Below are positions 1-11,000 of a DNA stretch of 64,000 nucleotides, in pieces (the stretch's first letter is position 1; every line of letters starts with the position of its first letter). The notes beneath the pieces were generated by a model that ran no database searches, had not been told where the DNA came from, and saw only the letters and a program-made list of their open reading frames with translations. The stretch is from Hetaerina americana (taxonomy: Eukaryota; Arthropoda; Insecta; Odonata; Calopterygidae): contig JAKTNV010000766.1 in assembly GCA_022747635.1 (NCBI GenBank), positions 1 to 64,000 on the forward strand, read 5' to 3'. The translations under genes were made by a program, and so were the position numbers.

Positions 1-258
1 AAATTTTCTAAAAATAAAATAATTGCCTTCTATACACCTCAAAAATTCACTCTAAAACTGAAAATTGTTGTTTTTCGCAATATTTTTAGAAATATCGGCT
101 CTTTTAGTAACATTAACACTTCCGCTGAAGCATCTTTAATGCTCATTTCTTGTCTTTCAGGATTTATTCTTGGTTTTATTTTGTTTATTTTAGGAAAATG
201 AACAAGAATACTCGCCATGGAAACATTTTTGTTTGATTTGTGTCGAGTGAGATTTTCA

Positions 259-283
259 CCTAGAACCCAAAGGGGGTTCTAGG
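259..283. repeat. Perfect 10-bp inverted repeat, 5-nt loop
   Basis: The left arm cctagaaccc (259-268) is exactly complementary to the right arm gggttctagg (274-283), with aaagg as loop. The right arm exists because 'ttctagg' sits between a 5-G tract and 'tattggc'; ordinary monomers have only a longer G tract there. The element follows a segment with 'ttttaggaaaatg'. It could extrude as a small cruciform or fold as a hairpin in a transcript; neither is shown by the sequence alone. Confidence 0.93.
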
Positions 284-567
284 TATTGGCACTTTTCATG
301 GAAAAATGTGAAAAATTAAATTTTCTAAAAATGAAATAATTGCCTTCTATTCACCTCAAACATTCACTCTAAAACAGGAGATTGTTGTTTTTCGCAATAT
401 TGTTAGAAATTTGGGCTCTTTTAGTAGTATTAACACTTGCGCTGAAGCATCTTTTATGCACATTTCTTGTCCCTCAGGATTTATTCTGGGTTTTATTTTG
501 TTTATTTGATAAAAATGAACAACAATACGCACCATGGAAACATTTTTGTTTGATATGTCTCGAGTGA

Positions 568-880
568 GATTTTCACCTAGAACCCAAAGGAGGGGGTATT
601 GGCACTTTTCATGGAAAAATTAGAAAAATTAAATTTACTAAAAATGAAATAAATGCCTTCTATACACCTCAAACATTCACTCTAAAACTGAAAATTGTTG
701 TTTTTCGCAATATTTTTAGAAATATGGGCTCTTTTAGTAACATTAACACTTCCGCTGAAGCATCTTTAATGCTCATTTCTTGTCTTTCAGGATTTATTCT
801 TGGTTTTATTTTGTTTATTTTAGGAAAATGAACAAGAATACACGCCATGGAAACATTTTTGTTTGATTTGTGTCGAGTGA
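568..880 (+). repeat. Exemplar type 1 monomer (313 bp)
   Basis: This copy, phased from 'gattttcacc', shows the type 1 diagnostic bases. They are 'ctatacacctc', 'actgaaaattgttg', 'cacttccgctgaag', 'catctttaatgctc', 'ggatttattcttgg', the variant 'ttttaggaaaatgaacaag' in place of 'tttgatgaaaatgaacaac', and 'cacgccatgg'. Type 1 monomers average about 314 bp in the first HOR (4,086 bp / 13). Other type 1 members differ at the block before 'ctgaag' (ttccg, tttcg, ttgcg) and at 'tttgatg', 'ttggatg' or 'tttagga'. No coding capacity is inferred. Confidence 0.93.
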
Positions 881-888
881 GATTTTCA

Positions 889-913
889 CCTAGAACCCAA
901 AGGGGGTTCTAGG
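889..913. repeat. 10-bp inverted repeat, second in HOR copy 1
   Basis: This has the same arms and loop as at 259-283. It again lies 3' of a 'ttttaggaaaatgaacaag' segment (about 820). Confidence 0.92.
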
Positions 914-3401
914 TATTGGCACTTTTCATGGAAAAATGGGAAAATTAAATTTTCTAAAAATGAAATAAATGGCTTCTATACACCTCAAACATTCACTCTT
1001 AAACTGAAAATTGTTGTTTTTTGCAATATTTTTAGAAATTTTGGCTCTTTTAGTAACATTACCATTTGCGCTGAAGCATCTTTAATGCTCATTTCCTGTC
1101 TTTCAGGATTTATTCTTGGTTTTATTTTGTTTATTGGATGAAAATGAACAACAATACACACCATGGAAACATTTTTGTTTGATATGTGTCGAGTGAGATT
1201 TTCACCTAGAACCCAAACGGGGGGGTATTGGCACTTTTCATGGAAAAATGTGAAAAATAATATTTTCTAAAAATGAAATAAATGGCTTCTATACACCTCA
1301 AACATTTACTCTAAAACTGAAAATTCTTGTTTTTCGCAATATTTTTAGAAATTTGGGCTCTTTTAGTAACATTAACACTTCCGCTGAAGCATCTTTTATG
1401 ATCATTTATTGTCTTTCAGGATTTATTCTGGGTTTTATTTTGTTTATTTGATGAAAATGAACAACAATACAAACCTTGGATACATTTTTGTTTGATTTGT
1501 GTCGAGTGAGATTTTCACCTAGAACCCAAAGGGGGGGGTATTGGCACTTTTCATGGAAAAATGTGAAAAATTAAATTTTCTAAAAATGAAATAAATGCCT
1601 TCTAAACACCTCAAACATTCACTCTAAAACAGAAGATTGTTGTTTTTCGCAATATTTTTAGAAATTTGGGCTCTTTTAGTAACATTAACACTTGCGCTGA
1701 AGCATCTTTTACGCCCATTTCTTGTCTTTCAGGATTTATTCTGGGTTTTATTTTATTTATTTGATGAAAATGAACAAGAATACACGCCATGGAAACATTT
1801 TTGTTCGATTTGTATCGAGTGAGATTTTCAACTAGAACCCAAAGGGGGGGTATTGGCACTTTTCATGGAAAAATGTGAAAAAATAACTTTTCTAAAAATG
1901 AAATAATTGTCTTCTATACACCTCAAACATTCACTCTAAAACTGGAAATTGTTGTTTTTCGCAATATTTTTAGAAATTTGGGCTCTTTTAGTAACATTAA
2001 CACTTTCGCTGAAGCATGTTTTATGCTCATTTCTTGTCTTTCAGGATTTATTGTGGGTTTTATTTTGTTTATTGGATGAAAATGAACAAGAATACACACC
2101 ATGGAAGCTTTTTTGTTCGATTTGTGTCGATTGTGATTTTCACCTAGAACCCAAAGGGGGGGGTATTGGCACTTTTAATGGAAAAATGTGAAAAATAATA
2201 TTTTCTAAAAATGAAATAAATGCCTTCTATACACCTCAAACATTCACTCTAAAACAGAAGATTATTGGTGTTTTGCAATATTTTTAGAAATTTTGGCTCT
2301 TTTAGTAACATTAACACTTTCGCTGAAGCATCTGTTATGCTCATTTCTTGTCTTTCAGGATTTATTCTTGGTTTTATTTTGTTTATTTGATGAAAATGAA
2401 CAAGAATACACACCATGGAAACATTTTTGTTCGATTTTTGTCGAGTGAGATTTTCACCAAGAACCCAAAGGGAGGGTAGGGTATTGGCACTTTTCATGGA
2501 AAAATGTGAAAAAATTAAATTTTCTAAAAATGACATAAATGGCTTCTATACACCTCAAACATTCACTCTAAAACAGAAGATTATTGTTTTTCGCAATATT
2601 TTTGGAATTTTGGGCTCTTTTAGTAACATTAACACTTGCGCTGAAGCATCTTTTACGCCCATTTCTTGTCTTTCAGGATTTATTCTGGGTTTTATTTTGT
2701 TTATTTGATGAAAATGAACAAGAATACACACCATGGAAACATTTTTGTTCGATTTGTATCGAGTGAGATTTTCAACTAGAACCCAAAGGGGGGGGTATTG
2801 GCACTTTTCATGGAAAAATGTGAAAAATAACATTTTCTAAAAATGAAATAATTGTCTTCTATACACCTCAAACATTTACTCTAAAACTGAAAATTTTTGT
2901 TTTTCGCAATATTTTTAGAAATTTGGGCTCTTTTAGTAACATTAAAACTTCCGCTGAAGCATCTTTTATGATCATTTCTTGTCTTTTAGGATTTATTCTG
3001 GGTTTTAATTTGTTTATTTGATTAAAAATGAACAACAATACACACCATGGAAACATTTTTGTTTGATATGTGTCGAGTGAGATTTTCACCTAGAACCCAA
3101 AGGGGGGGGTATTGGCACTTTTCATGGAAAAATTAGAAAAATTAAATTTACTAAAAATGAAATAAATGCCTTCTATACACCTCAAACATTCACTCTAAAA
3201 CTGAAAATTGTTGTTTTTCGCAATATTTTTAGAAATATGGGCACTTTTAGTAACATTAACACTTCCGCTGAAGCATCTTTAATGCTCATTTCTTGTCTTT
3301 CAGGATTTATTCTTGGTTTTATTTTGTTTATTTTAGGAAAATGAACAAGAATACACGCCATGGAAACATTTTTGTTTGATTTGTGTCGAGTGAGATTTTC
3401 A

Positions 3402-3426
3402 CCTAGAACCCAAAGGGGGTTCTAGG
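3402..3426. repeat. 10-bp inverted repeat, third in HOR copy 1
   Basis: The arms and loop are identical, following 'ttttaggaaaatg' near 3333. The next element is one monomer (315 bp) away. Confidence 0.92.
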
Positions 3427-3716
3427 TATTGGCACTTTTCATGGAAAAATGGGAAAATTAAATTTTCTAAAAATGAAATAAATGGCTTCTATACACCTCA
3501 AACATTCACTCTTAAACTGAAAATTGTTGTTTTTGCAATATTTTTAGAAATTTTGGCTCTTTTAGTAACATTACCATTTGCGCTGAAGCATCTTTAATGC
3601 TCATTTCCTGTCTTTCAGGATTTATTCTTGGTTTTATTTTGTTTATTTTAGGAAAATGAACAAGAATACACGCCATGGAAACATTTTTGTTTGATTTGTG
3701 TCGAGTGAGATTTTCA

Positions 3717-3741
3717 CCTAGAACCCAAAGGGGGTTCTAGG
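3717..3741. repeat. 10-bp inverted repeat, fourth in HOR copy 1
   Basis: The arms and loop are identical. Downstream 'gtattgccac' carries a G-to-C change relative to the other copies. Confidence 0.92.
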
Positions 3742-4344
3742 TATTGCCACTTTTCATGGAAAAATGGGAAAATTAAATTTTCTAAAAATGAAATAAATGG
3801 CTTCTATACACCTCAAACATTCACTCTTAAACTGAAAATTGTTGTTTTTTGCAATATTTTTAGAAATTTTGGCTCTTTTAGTAACATTACCATTTGCGCT
3901 GAAGCATCTTTAATGCTCATTTCCTGTCTTTCAGGATTTATTCTTGGTTTTATTTTGTTTATTTGATGAAAATGAACAAGAATACACACCATGGAAGCAT
4001 TTTTGTTCGATTTGTGTCGAGTGAGATTTTCACCTAGAACCCAAAGGGGGGGTATTGGCACTTTCCATAGAAAAATGTGAAAAATTAAATTTTCTAAAAA
4101 TAAAATAATTGCCTTCTATACACCTCAAAAATTCACTCTAAAACTGAAAATTGTTGTTTTTCGCAATATTTTTAGAAATATCGGCTCTTTTAGTAACATT
4201 AACACTTCCGCTGAAGCATCTTTAATGCTCATTTCTTGTCTTTCAGGATTTATTCTTGGTTTTATTTTGTTTATTTTAGGAAAATGAACAAGAATACTCG
4301 CCATGGAAACATTTTTGTTTGATTTGTGTCGAGTGAGATTTTCA

Positions 4345-4369
4345 CCTAGAACCCAAAGGGGGTTCTAGG
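4345..4369. repeat. 10-bp inverted repeat, first in HOR copy 2
   Basis: This is the exact counterpart of 259-283 at +4,086. Confidence 0.92.
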
Positions 4370-4974
4370 TATTGGCACTTTTCATGGAAAAATGTGAAAA
4401 ATTAAATTTTCTAAAAATGAAATAATTGCCTTCTATTCACCTCAAACATTCACTCTAAAACAGGAGATTGTTGTTTTTCGCAATATTGTTAGAAATTTGG
4501 GCTCTTTTAGTAGTATTAACACTTGCGCTGAAGCATCTTTTATGCACATTTCTTGTCCCTCAGGATTTATTCTGGGTTTTATTTTGTTTATTTGATAAAA
4601 ATGAACAACAATACACACCATGGAAACATTTTTGTTTGATATGTCTCGAGTGAGATTTTCACCTAGAACCCAAAGGAGGGGGTATTGGCACTTTTCATGG
4701 AAAAATTAGAAAAATTAAATTTACTAAAAATGAAATAAATGCCTTCTATACACCTCAAACATTCACTCTAAAACTGAAAATTGTTGTTTTTCGCAATATT
4801 TTTAGAAATATGGGCTCTTTTAGTAACATTAACACTTCCGCTGAAGCATCTTTAATGCTCATTTCTTGTCTTTCAGGATTTATTCTTGGTTTTATTTTGT
4901 TTATTTTAGGAAAATGAACAAGAATACACGCCATGGAAACATTTTTGTTTGATTTGTGTCGAGTGAGATTTTCA

Positions 4975-4999
4975 CCTAGAACCCAAAGGGGGTTCTAGG
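4975..4999. repeat. 10-bp inverted repeat, second in HOR copy 2
   Basis: This is the exact counterpart of 889-913 at +4,086. Confidence 0.92.
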
Positions 5000-7487
5000 T
5001 ATTGGCACTTTTCATGGAAAAATGGGAAAATTAAATTTTCTAAAAATGAAATAAATGGCTTCTATACACCTCAAACATTCACTCTTAAACTGAAAATTGT
5101 TGTTTTTTGCAATATTTTTAGAAATTTTGGCTCTTTTAGTAACATTACCATTTGCGCTGAAGCATCTTTAATGCTCATTTCCTGTCTTTCAGGATTTATT
5201 CTTGGTTTTATTTTGTTTATTGGATGAAAATGAACAACAATACACACCATGGAAACATTTTTGTTTGATATGTGTCGAGTGAGATTTTCACCTAGAACCC
5301 AAACGGGGGGGTATTGGCACTTTTCATGGAAAAATGTGAAAAATAATATTTTCTAAAAATGAAATAAATGGCTTCTATACACCTCAAACATTTACTCTAA
5401 AACTGAAAATTCTTGTTTTTCGCAATATTTTTAGAAATTTGGGCTCTTTTAGTAACATTAACACTTCCGCTGAAGCATCTTTTATGATCATTTATTGTCT
5501 TTCAGGATTTATTCTGGGTTTTATTTTGTTTATTTGATGAAAATGAACAACAATACAAACCTTGGATACATTTTTGTTTGATTTGTGTCGAGTGAGATTT
5601 TCACCTAGAACCCAAAGGGGGGGTATTGGCACTTTTCATGGAAAAATGTGAAAAATTAAATTTTCTAAAAATGAAATAAATGCCTTCTAAACACCTCAAA
5701 CATTCACTCTAAAACAGAAGATTGTTGTTTTTCGCAATATTTTTAGAAATTTGGGCTCTTTTAGTAACATTAACACTTGCGCTGAAGCATCTTTTACGCC
5801 CATTTCTTGTCTTTCAGGATTTATTCTGGGTTTTATTTTATTTATTTGATGAAAATGAACAAGAATACACGCCATGGAAACATTTTTGTTCGATTTGTAT
5901 CGAGTGAGATTTTCAACTAGAACCCAAAGGGGGGGTATTGGCACTTTTCATGGAAAAATGTGAAAAAATAACTTTTCTAAAAATGAAATAATTGTCTTCT
6001 ATACACCTCAAACATTCACTCTAAAACTGGAAATTGTTGTTTTTCGCAATATTTTTAGAAATTTGGGCTCTTTTAGTAACATTAACACTTTCGCTGAAGC
6101 ATGTTTTATGCTCATTTCTTGTCTTTCAGGATTTATTGTGGGTTTTATTTTGTTTATTGGATGAAAATGAACAAGAATACACACCATGGAAGCTTTTTTG
6201 TTCGATTTGTGTCGATTGTGATTTTCACCTAGAACCCAAAGGGGGGGGGTATTGGCACTTTTAATGGAAAAATGTGAAAAATAATATTTTCTAAAAATGA
6301 AATAAATGCCTTCTATACACCTCAAACATTCACTCTAAAACAGAAGATTATTGGTGTTTCGCAATATTTTTAGAAATTTTGGCTCTTTTAGTAACATTAA
6401 CACTTTCGCTGAAGCATCTGTTATGCTCATTTCTTGTCTTTCAGGATTTATTCTTGGTTTTATTTTGTTTATTTGATGAAAATGAACAAGAATACACACC
6501 ATGGAAACATTTTTGTTCGATTTTTGTCGAGTGAGATTTTCACCAAGAACCCAAAGGGAGGGTAGGGTATTGGCACTTTTCATGGAAAAATGTGAAAAAA
6601 TTAAATTTTCTAAAAATGACATAAATGGCTTCTATACACCTCAAACATTCACTCTAAAACAGAAGATTATTGTTTTTCGCAATATTTTTGGAATTTTGGG
6701 CTCTTTTAGTAACATTAACACTTGCGCTGAAGCATCTTTTACGCCCATTTCTTGTCTTTCAGGATTTATTCTGGGTTTTATTTTGTTTATTTGATGAAAA
6801 TGAACAAGAATACACACCATGGAAACATTTTTGTTCGATTTGTATCGAGTGAGATTTTCAACTAGAACCCAAAGGGGGGGGTATTGGCACTTTTCATGGA
6901 AAAATGTGAAAAATAACATTTTCTAAAAATGAAATAATTGTCTTCTATACACCTCAAACATTTACTCTAAAACTGAAAATTTTTGTTTTTCGCAATATTT
7001 TTAGAAATTTGGGCTCTTTTAGTAACATTAAAACTTCCGCTGAAGCATCTTTTATGATCATTTCTTGTCTTTTAGGATTTATTCTGGGTTTTAATTTGTT
7101 TATTTGATTAAAAATGAACAACAATACACACCATGGAAACATTTTTGTTTGATATGTGTCGAGTGAGATTTTCACCTAGAACCCAAAGGGGGGGGTATTG
7201 GCACTTTTCATGGAAAAATTAGAAAAATTAAATTTACTAAAAATGAAATAAATGCCTTCTATACACCTCAAACATTCACTCTAAAACTGAAAATTGTTGT
7301 TTTTCGCAATATTTTTAGAAATATGGGCACTTTTAGTAACATTAACACTTCCGCTGAAGCATCTTTAATGCTCATTTCTTGTCTTTCAGGATTTATTCTT
7401 GGTTTTATTTTGTTTATTTTAGGAAAATGAACAAGAATACACGCCATGGAAACATTTTTGTTTGATTTGTGTCGAGTGAGATTTTCA

Positions 7488-7512
7488 CCTAGAACCCAAA
7501 GGGGGTTCTAGG
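7488..7512. repeat. 10-bp inverted repeat, third in HOR copy 2
   Basis: This is the exact counterpart of 3402-3426 at +4,086. Confidence 0.92.
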
Positions 7513-7802
7513 TATTGGCACTTTTCATGGAAAAATGGGAAAATTAAATTTTCTAAAAATGAAATAAATGGCTTCTATACACCTCAAACATTCACTCTTA
7601 AACTGAAAATTGTTGTTTTTGCAATATTTTTAGAAATTTTGGCTCTTTTAGTAACATTACCATTTGCGCTGAAGCATCTTTAATGCTCATTTCCTGTCTT
7701 TCAGGATTTATTCTTGGTTTTATTTTGTTTATTTTAGGAAAATGAACAAGAATACACGCCATGGAAACATTTTTGTTTGATTTGTGTCGAGTGAGATTTT
7801 CA

Positions 7803-7827
7803 CCTAGAACCCAAAGGGGGTTCTAGG
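7803..7827. repeat. 10-bp inverted repeat, fourth in HOR copy 2
   Basis: This is the exact counterpart of 3717-3741 at +4,086. Confidence 0.92.
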
Positions 7828-8049
7828 TATTGGCACTTTTCATGGAAAAATGGGAAAATTAAATTTTCTAAAAATGAAATAAATGGCTTCTATACACCTC
7901 AAACATTCACTCTTAAACTGAAAATTGTTGTTTTTTGCAATATTTTTAGAAATTTTGGCTCTTTTAGTAACATTACCATTTGCGCTGAAGCATCTTTAAT
8001 GCTCATTTCCTGTCTTTCAGGATTTATTCTTGGTTTTATTTTGTTTATT

Positions 8050-11000
8050 GGATGAAAATGAACAACAATACACACCATGGAAACATTTTTGTTTGATATG
8101 TGTCGAGTGAGATTTTCACCTAGAACCCAAGGGGGGGGGGTATTGGCACTTTTCATGGAAAAATGTGAAAAATTAAATTTTCTAAAAATGAAATAAATGC
8201 CTTCTAAACACCTCAAACATTCACTCTAAAACAGAAGATTGTTGTTTTTCGCAATATTTTTAGAAATTTGGGCTCTTTTAGTTAACCTTAACACTTGCGC
8301 TGAGGCATCTTTTATGCTCATTTCTTGTCTTTCAGGATTCATTCTGGGTTTTATTTTGTTTATTTGATGAAAATGAACAACAATACACACCTTGGATACA
8401 TTTTTGTTTGATTTGTGTCGAGTGAGATTTTCACCTAGAACCCAAAGGGGGGTATTGGCACTTTTCATGGAAAAATGTGAAAAATTAAATTTTCTAAAAA
8501 TGAAATAAATGCCTTCTAAACACCTCAAACATTCACTCTAAAACAGAAGATTGTTGTTTTTCGCAATATTTTTAGAAATTTGGGCTCTTTTAGTAACATT
8601 AACACTTTCTCTGAAGCAACTTTAATGCTCATTTCTTGTCTTTCAAGAATAATTCTGGGTTTTATTTTGTTTATTTGATGAAAATGAACAACAATACACA
8701 CCATGGAAACATTTTTGTTTGATTTGTTTCAAGTTAGATTTTCATCTAGAACCCAAAGGGGGGGTATTGGCACTTTTCATGGAAAAATGTGAAAAATTAA
8801 ATTTTCTAAAAATGAAATAAATGCCTTCTAAACACCTCAAACATTCACTCTAAAACAGAAGATTGTTGTTTTTCGCAATATTTTTAGAAATTTGGGCTCT
8901 TTTAGTAACATTAACACCCGGGCTGAAGCATCTTTTATGATCTTTTATTGTCTTTCAGGATTCATTCTGGGTTTTATTTTGTTTATTTGATGAAAATGAA
9001 CAACAATACAAACCTTGGATACATTTTTGTTTGATTTGTGTCGAGTGAGATTTTCACCTAGAACCCAAAGGGGGGGGTATTGGCACTTTTCATGGAAAAA
9101 TGTGAAAAATTAAATTTTCTAAAAATGAAATAAATGCCTTCTAAACACCTCAAACATTCACTCTAAAACAGAAGATTGTTGTTTTTCGCAATATTTTTAG
9201 AAATTTGGGCTCTTTTAGTAACATTAACACCCGGGCTGAAGCATCTTTTATGATCTTTTATTGTCTTTCAGGATTCATTCTGGGTTTTATTTTGTTTATT
9301 TGATGAAAATGAACAACAATACAAACCTTGGATACATTTTTGTTTGATTTGTGTCGAGTGAGATTTTCACCTAGAACCCAAAGGGGGGGGTATTGGCACT
9401 TTTCATGGAAAAATGTGAAAAATTAAATTTTCTAAAAATGAAATAAATGCCTTCTAAACACCTCAAACATTCACTCTAAAACAGAAGATTGTTGTTTTTC
9501 GCAATATTTTTAGAAATTTGGGCTCTTTTAGTAACATTAACACTTTCTCTGAAGCAACTTTTATGCTCATTTCTTGTCTTTCAAGAATAATTCTGGGTTT
9601 TATTTTGTTTATTTGATGAAAATGAACAACAATACACACCATGGAAACATTTTTGTTTGATTTGTTTCAAGTTAGATTTTCATCTAGAACCCAAAGGGGG
9701 GGTATTGGCACTTTTCATGGAAAAATGTGAAAAATTAAATTTTCTAAAAATGAAATAAATGCCTTCTAAACACCTCAAACATTCACTCTAAAACAGAAGA
9801 TTGTTGTTTTTCGCAATATTTTTAGAAATTTGGGCTCTTTTAGTAACATTAACACCCGGGCTGAAGCATCTTTTATGATCTTTTATTGTCTTTCAGGATT
9901 CATTCTGGGTTTTATTTTGTTTATTTGATGAAAATGAACAACAATACAAACCTTGGATACATTTTTGTTTGATTTGTGTCGAGTGAGATTTTCACCTAGA
10001 ACCCAAAGGGGGGTTATTGGCACTTTTCATGGAAAAATGTGAAAAATTAAATTTTCTAAAAATGAAATAAATGCCTTCTAAACACCTCAAACATTCACTC
10101 TTAAACAGAAGATTGTTGTTTTTCGCAATATTTTTAGAAATTTGGGCTCTTTTAGTAACATTAAAACCTGGGCTGAAGCATCTTTTATGATCATTTATTG
10201 TCTTTCAGGATACATTCTGGGTTTTATTTTGTTTATTTGATGAAAATGAAAAACAATACACACCTTGGATACATTTTTGTTTGATTTGTGTTGACTGAGA
10301 TTTTCACCTAGAACCCAAAGGGGGGTATTAACACTTTTCATGGAAAAATGTAAAAAATTAAATTTTCTAAAAATGAAATAAATGCCTTCTTAATACCTCA
10401 AACATTCACTCTAAAATAGAAGTTTGTTTTTTTTCATAATATTTTTAGAAATTTGGGCTCTTTTAGTAACATTAACACTTTCTCTGACGCAAGTTTTATG
10501 CTCATTTCTTGTCCTTCAAGATTAATTCTGGGTTTTATTTTGTTTATTTGATGAAAATGAACATTAATTCACACCATGGAAACATTTGTGTTTGATTTGT
10601 GTCGAGTGAGATTTTCACCTAGAACCCAAAGGGGGGGGTATTGCCACTTTTCATTGAAAAATGTAAAAAATTAAATTTTCTAAAAATGAAATAAAGGCCT
10701 TCTAAACACCTCAAACATTCACTCTAAAACAGAAGATTGTTGTTTTTCGCAATATTTTTAGAAATTTGCGCTCTTTTAGTAAAATTAACACTTGCGCTGA
10801 AGCATCTTTTATGCTCATTTCATGTCTTTCAGGATTAATTCTGGGTTTTATTTTATTTATTTGATGATAATGAACAACAATACACACCATGGAAACATTT
10901 TTGTTTGATTTGTGTCAAGTTAGATTTTCACCTAGAACCCAAAGGGGGGGGTATTGGCACTTTTCATGGAAAAATGTGAAAAATTAAATTTTCTAAAAAT

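Larger units (their letters stand above)
1..4086 (+). repeat. 13-monomer HOR, copy 1 (type 1)
   Basis: Thirteen distinguishable type 1 monomers form a unit that restarts at about 4087. Every marker I tested recurs 4,085-4,087 bp downstream. Examples are 'tagtattaacacttgcg' (about 423 and 4510), 'catcttttacgccc' (about 1702 and 5787), 'catgttttatgctc' (about 2017 and 6102) and 'attattggtgttt' (about 2260 and 6346). By eye the two copies differ at only a few bases, for example tacgcacc/tacacacc at 529/4615, ttttgcaat/tttcgcaat near 2270/6356 and attgccac/attggcac near 3745/7831, plus G-tract lengths. Neighbouring monomers inside the unit differ much more, which is the defining feature of a higher-order repeat. 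Confidence 0.95.
4087..8049 (+). repeat. 13-monomer HOR, copy 2, cut at its 3' end
   Basis: This copy follows copy 1 directly and matches it at a shift of 4,086-4,087 bp until the last monomer. There copy 1 reads 'ttatttgatgaaaatgaacaag' (about 3960), while this copy reads 'ttattggatg' and then 'aacaacaatac' from about 8048. The new tail resembles the fourth monomer of the HOR (about 1136). Within the next G tract (8131-8140) the array becomes type 2. So copy 2 is nearly complete and ends at the superfamily boundary rather than at its own unit boundary. Confidence 0.93.

Noticed and set aside
259..283. Inverted repeat as a transcription terminator
   Set aside because: The stem is not followed by a T tract (the next bases are tattggcac), no gene lies upstream, and the array looks eukaryotic.
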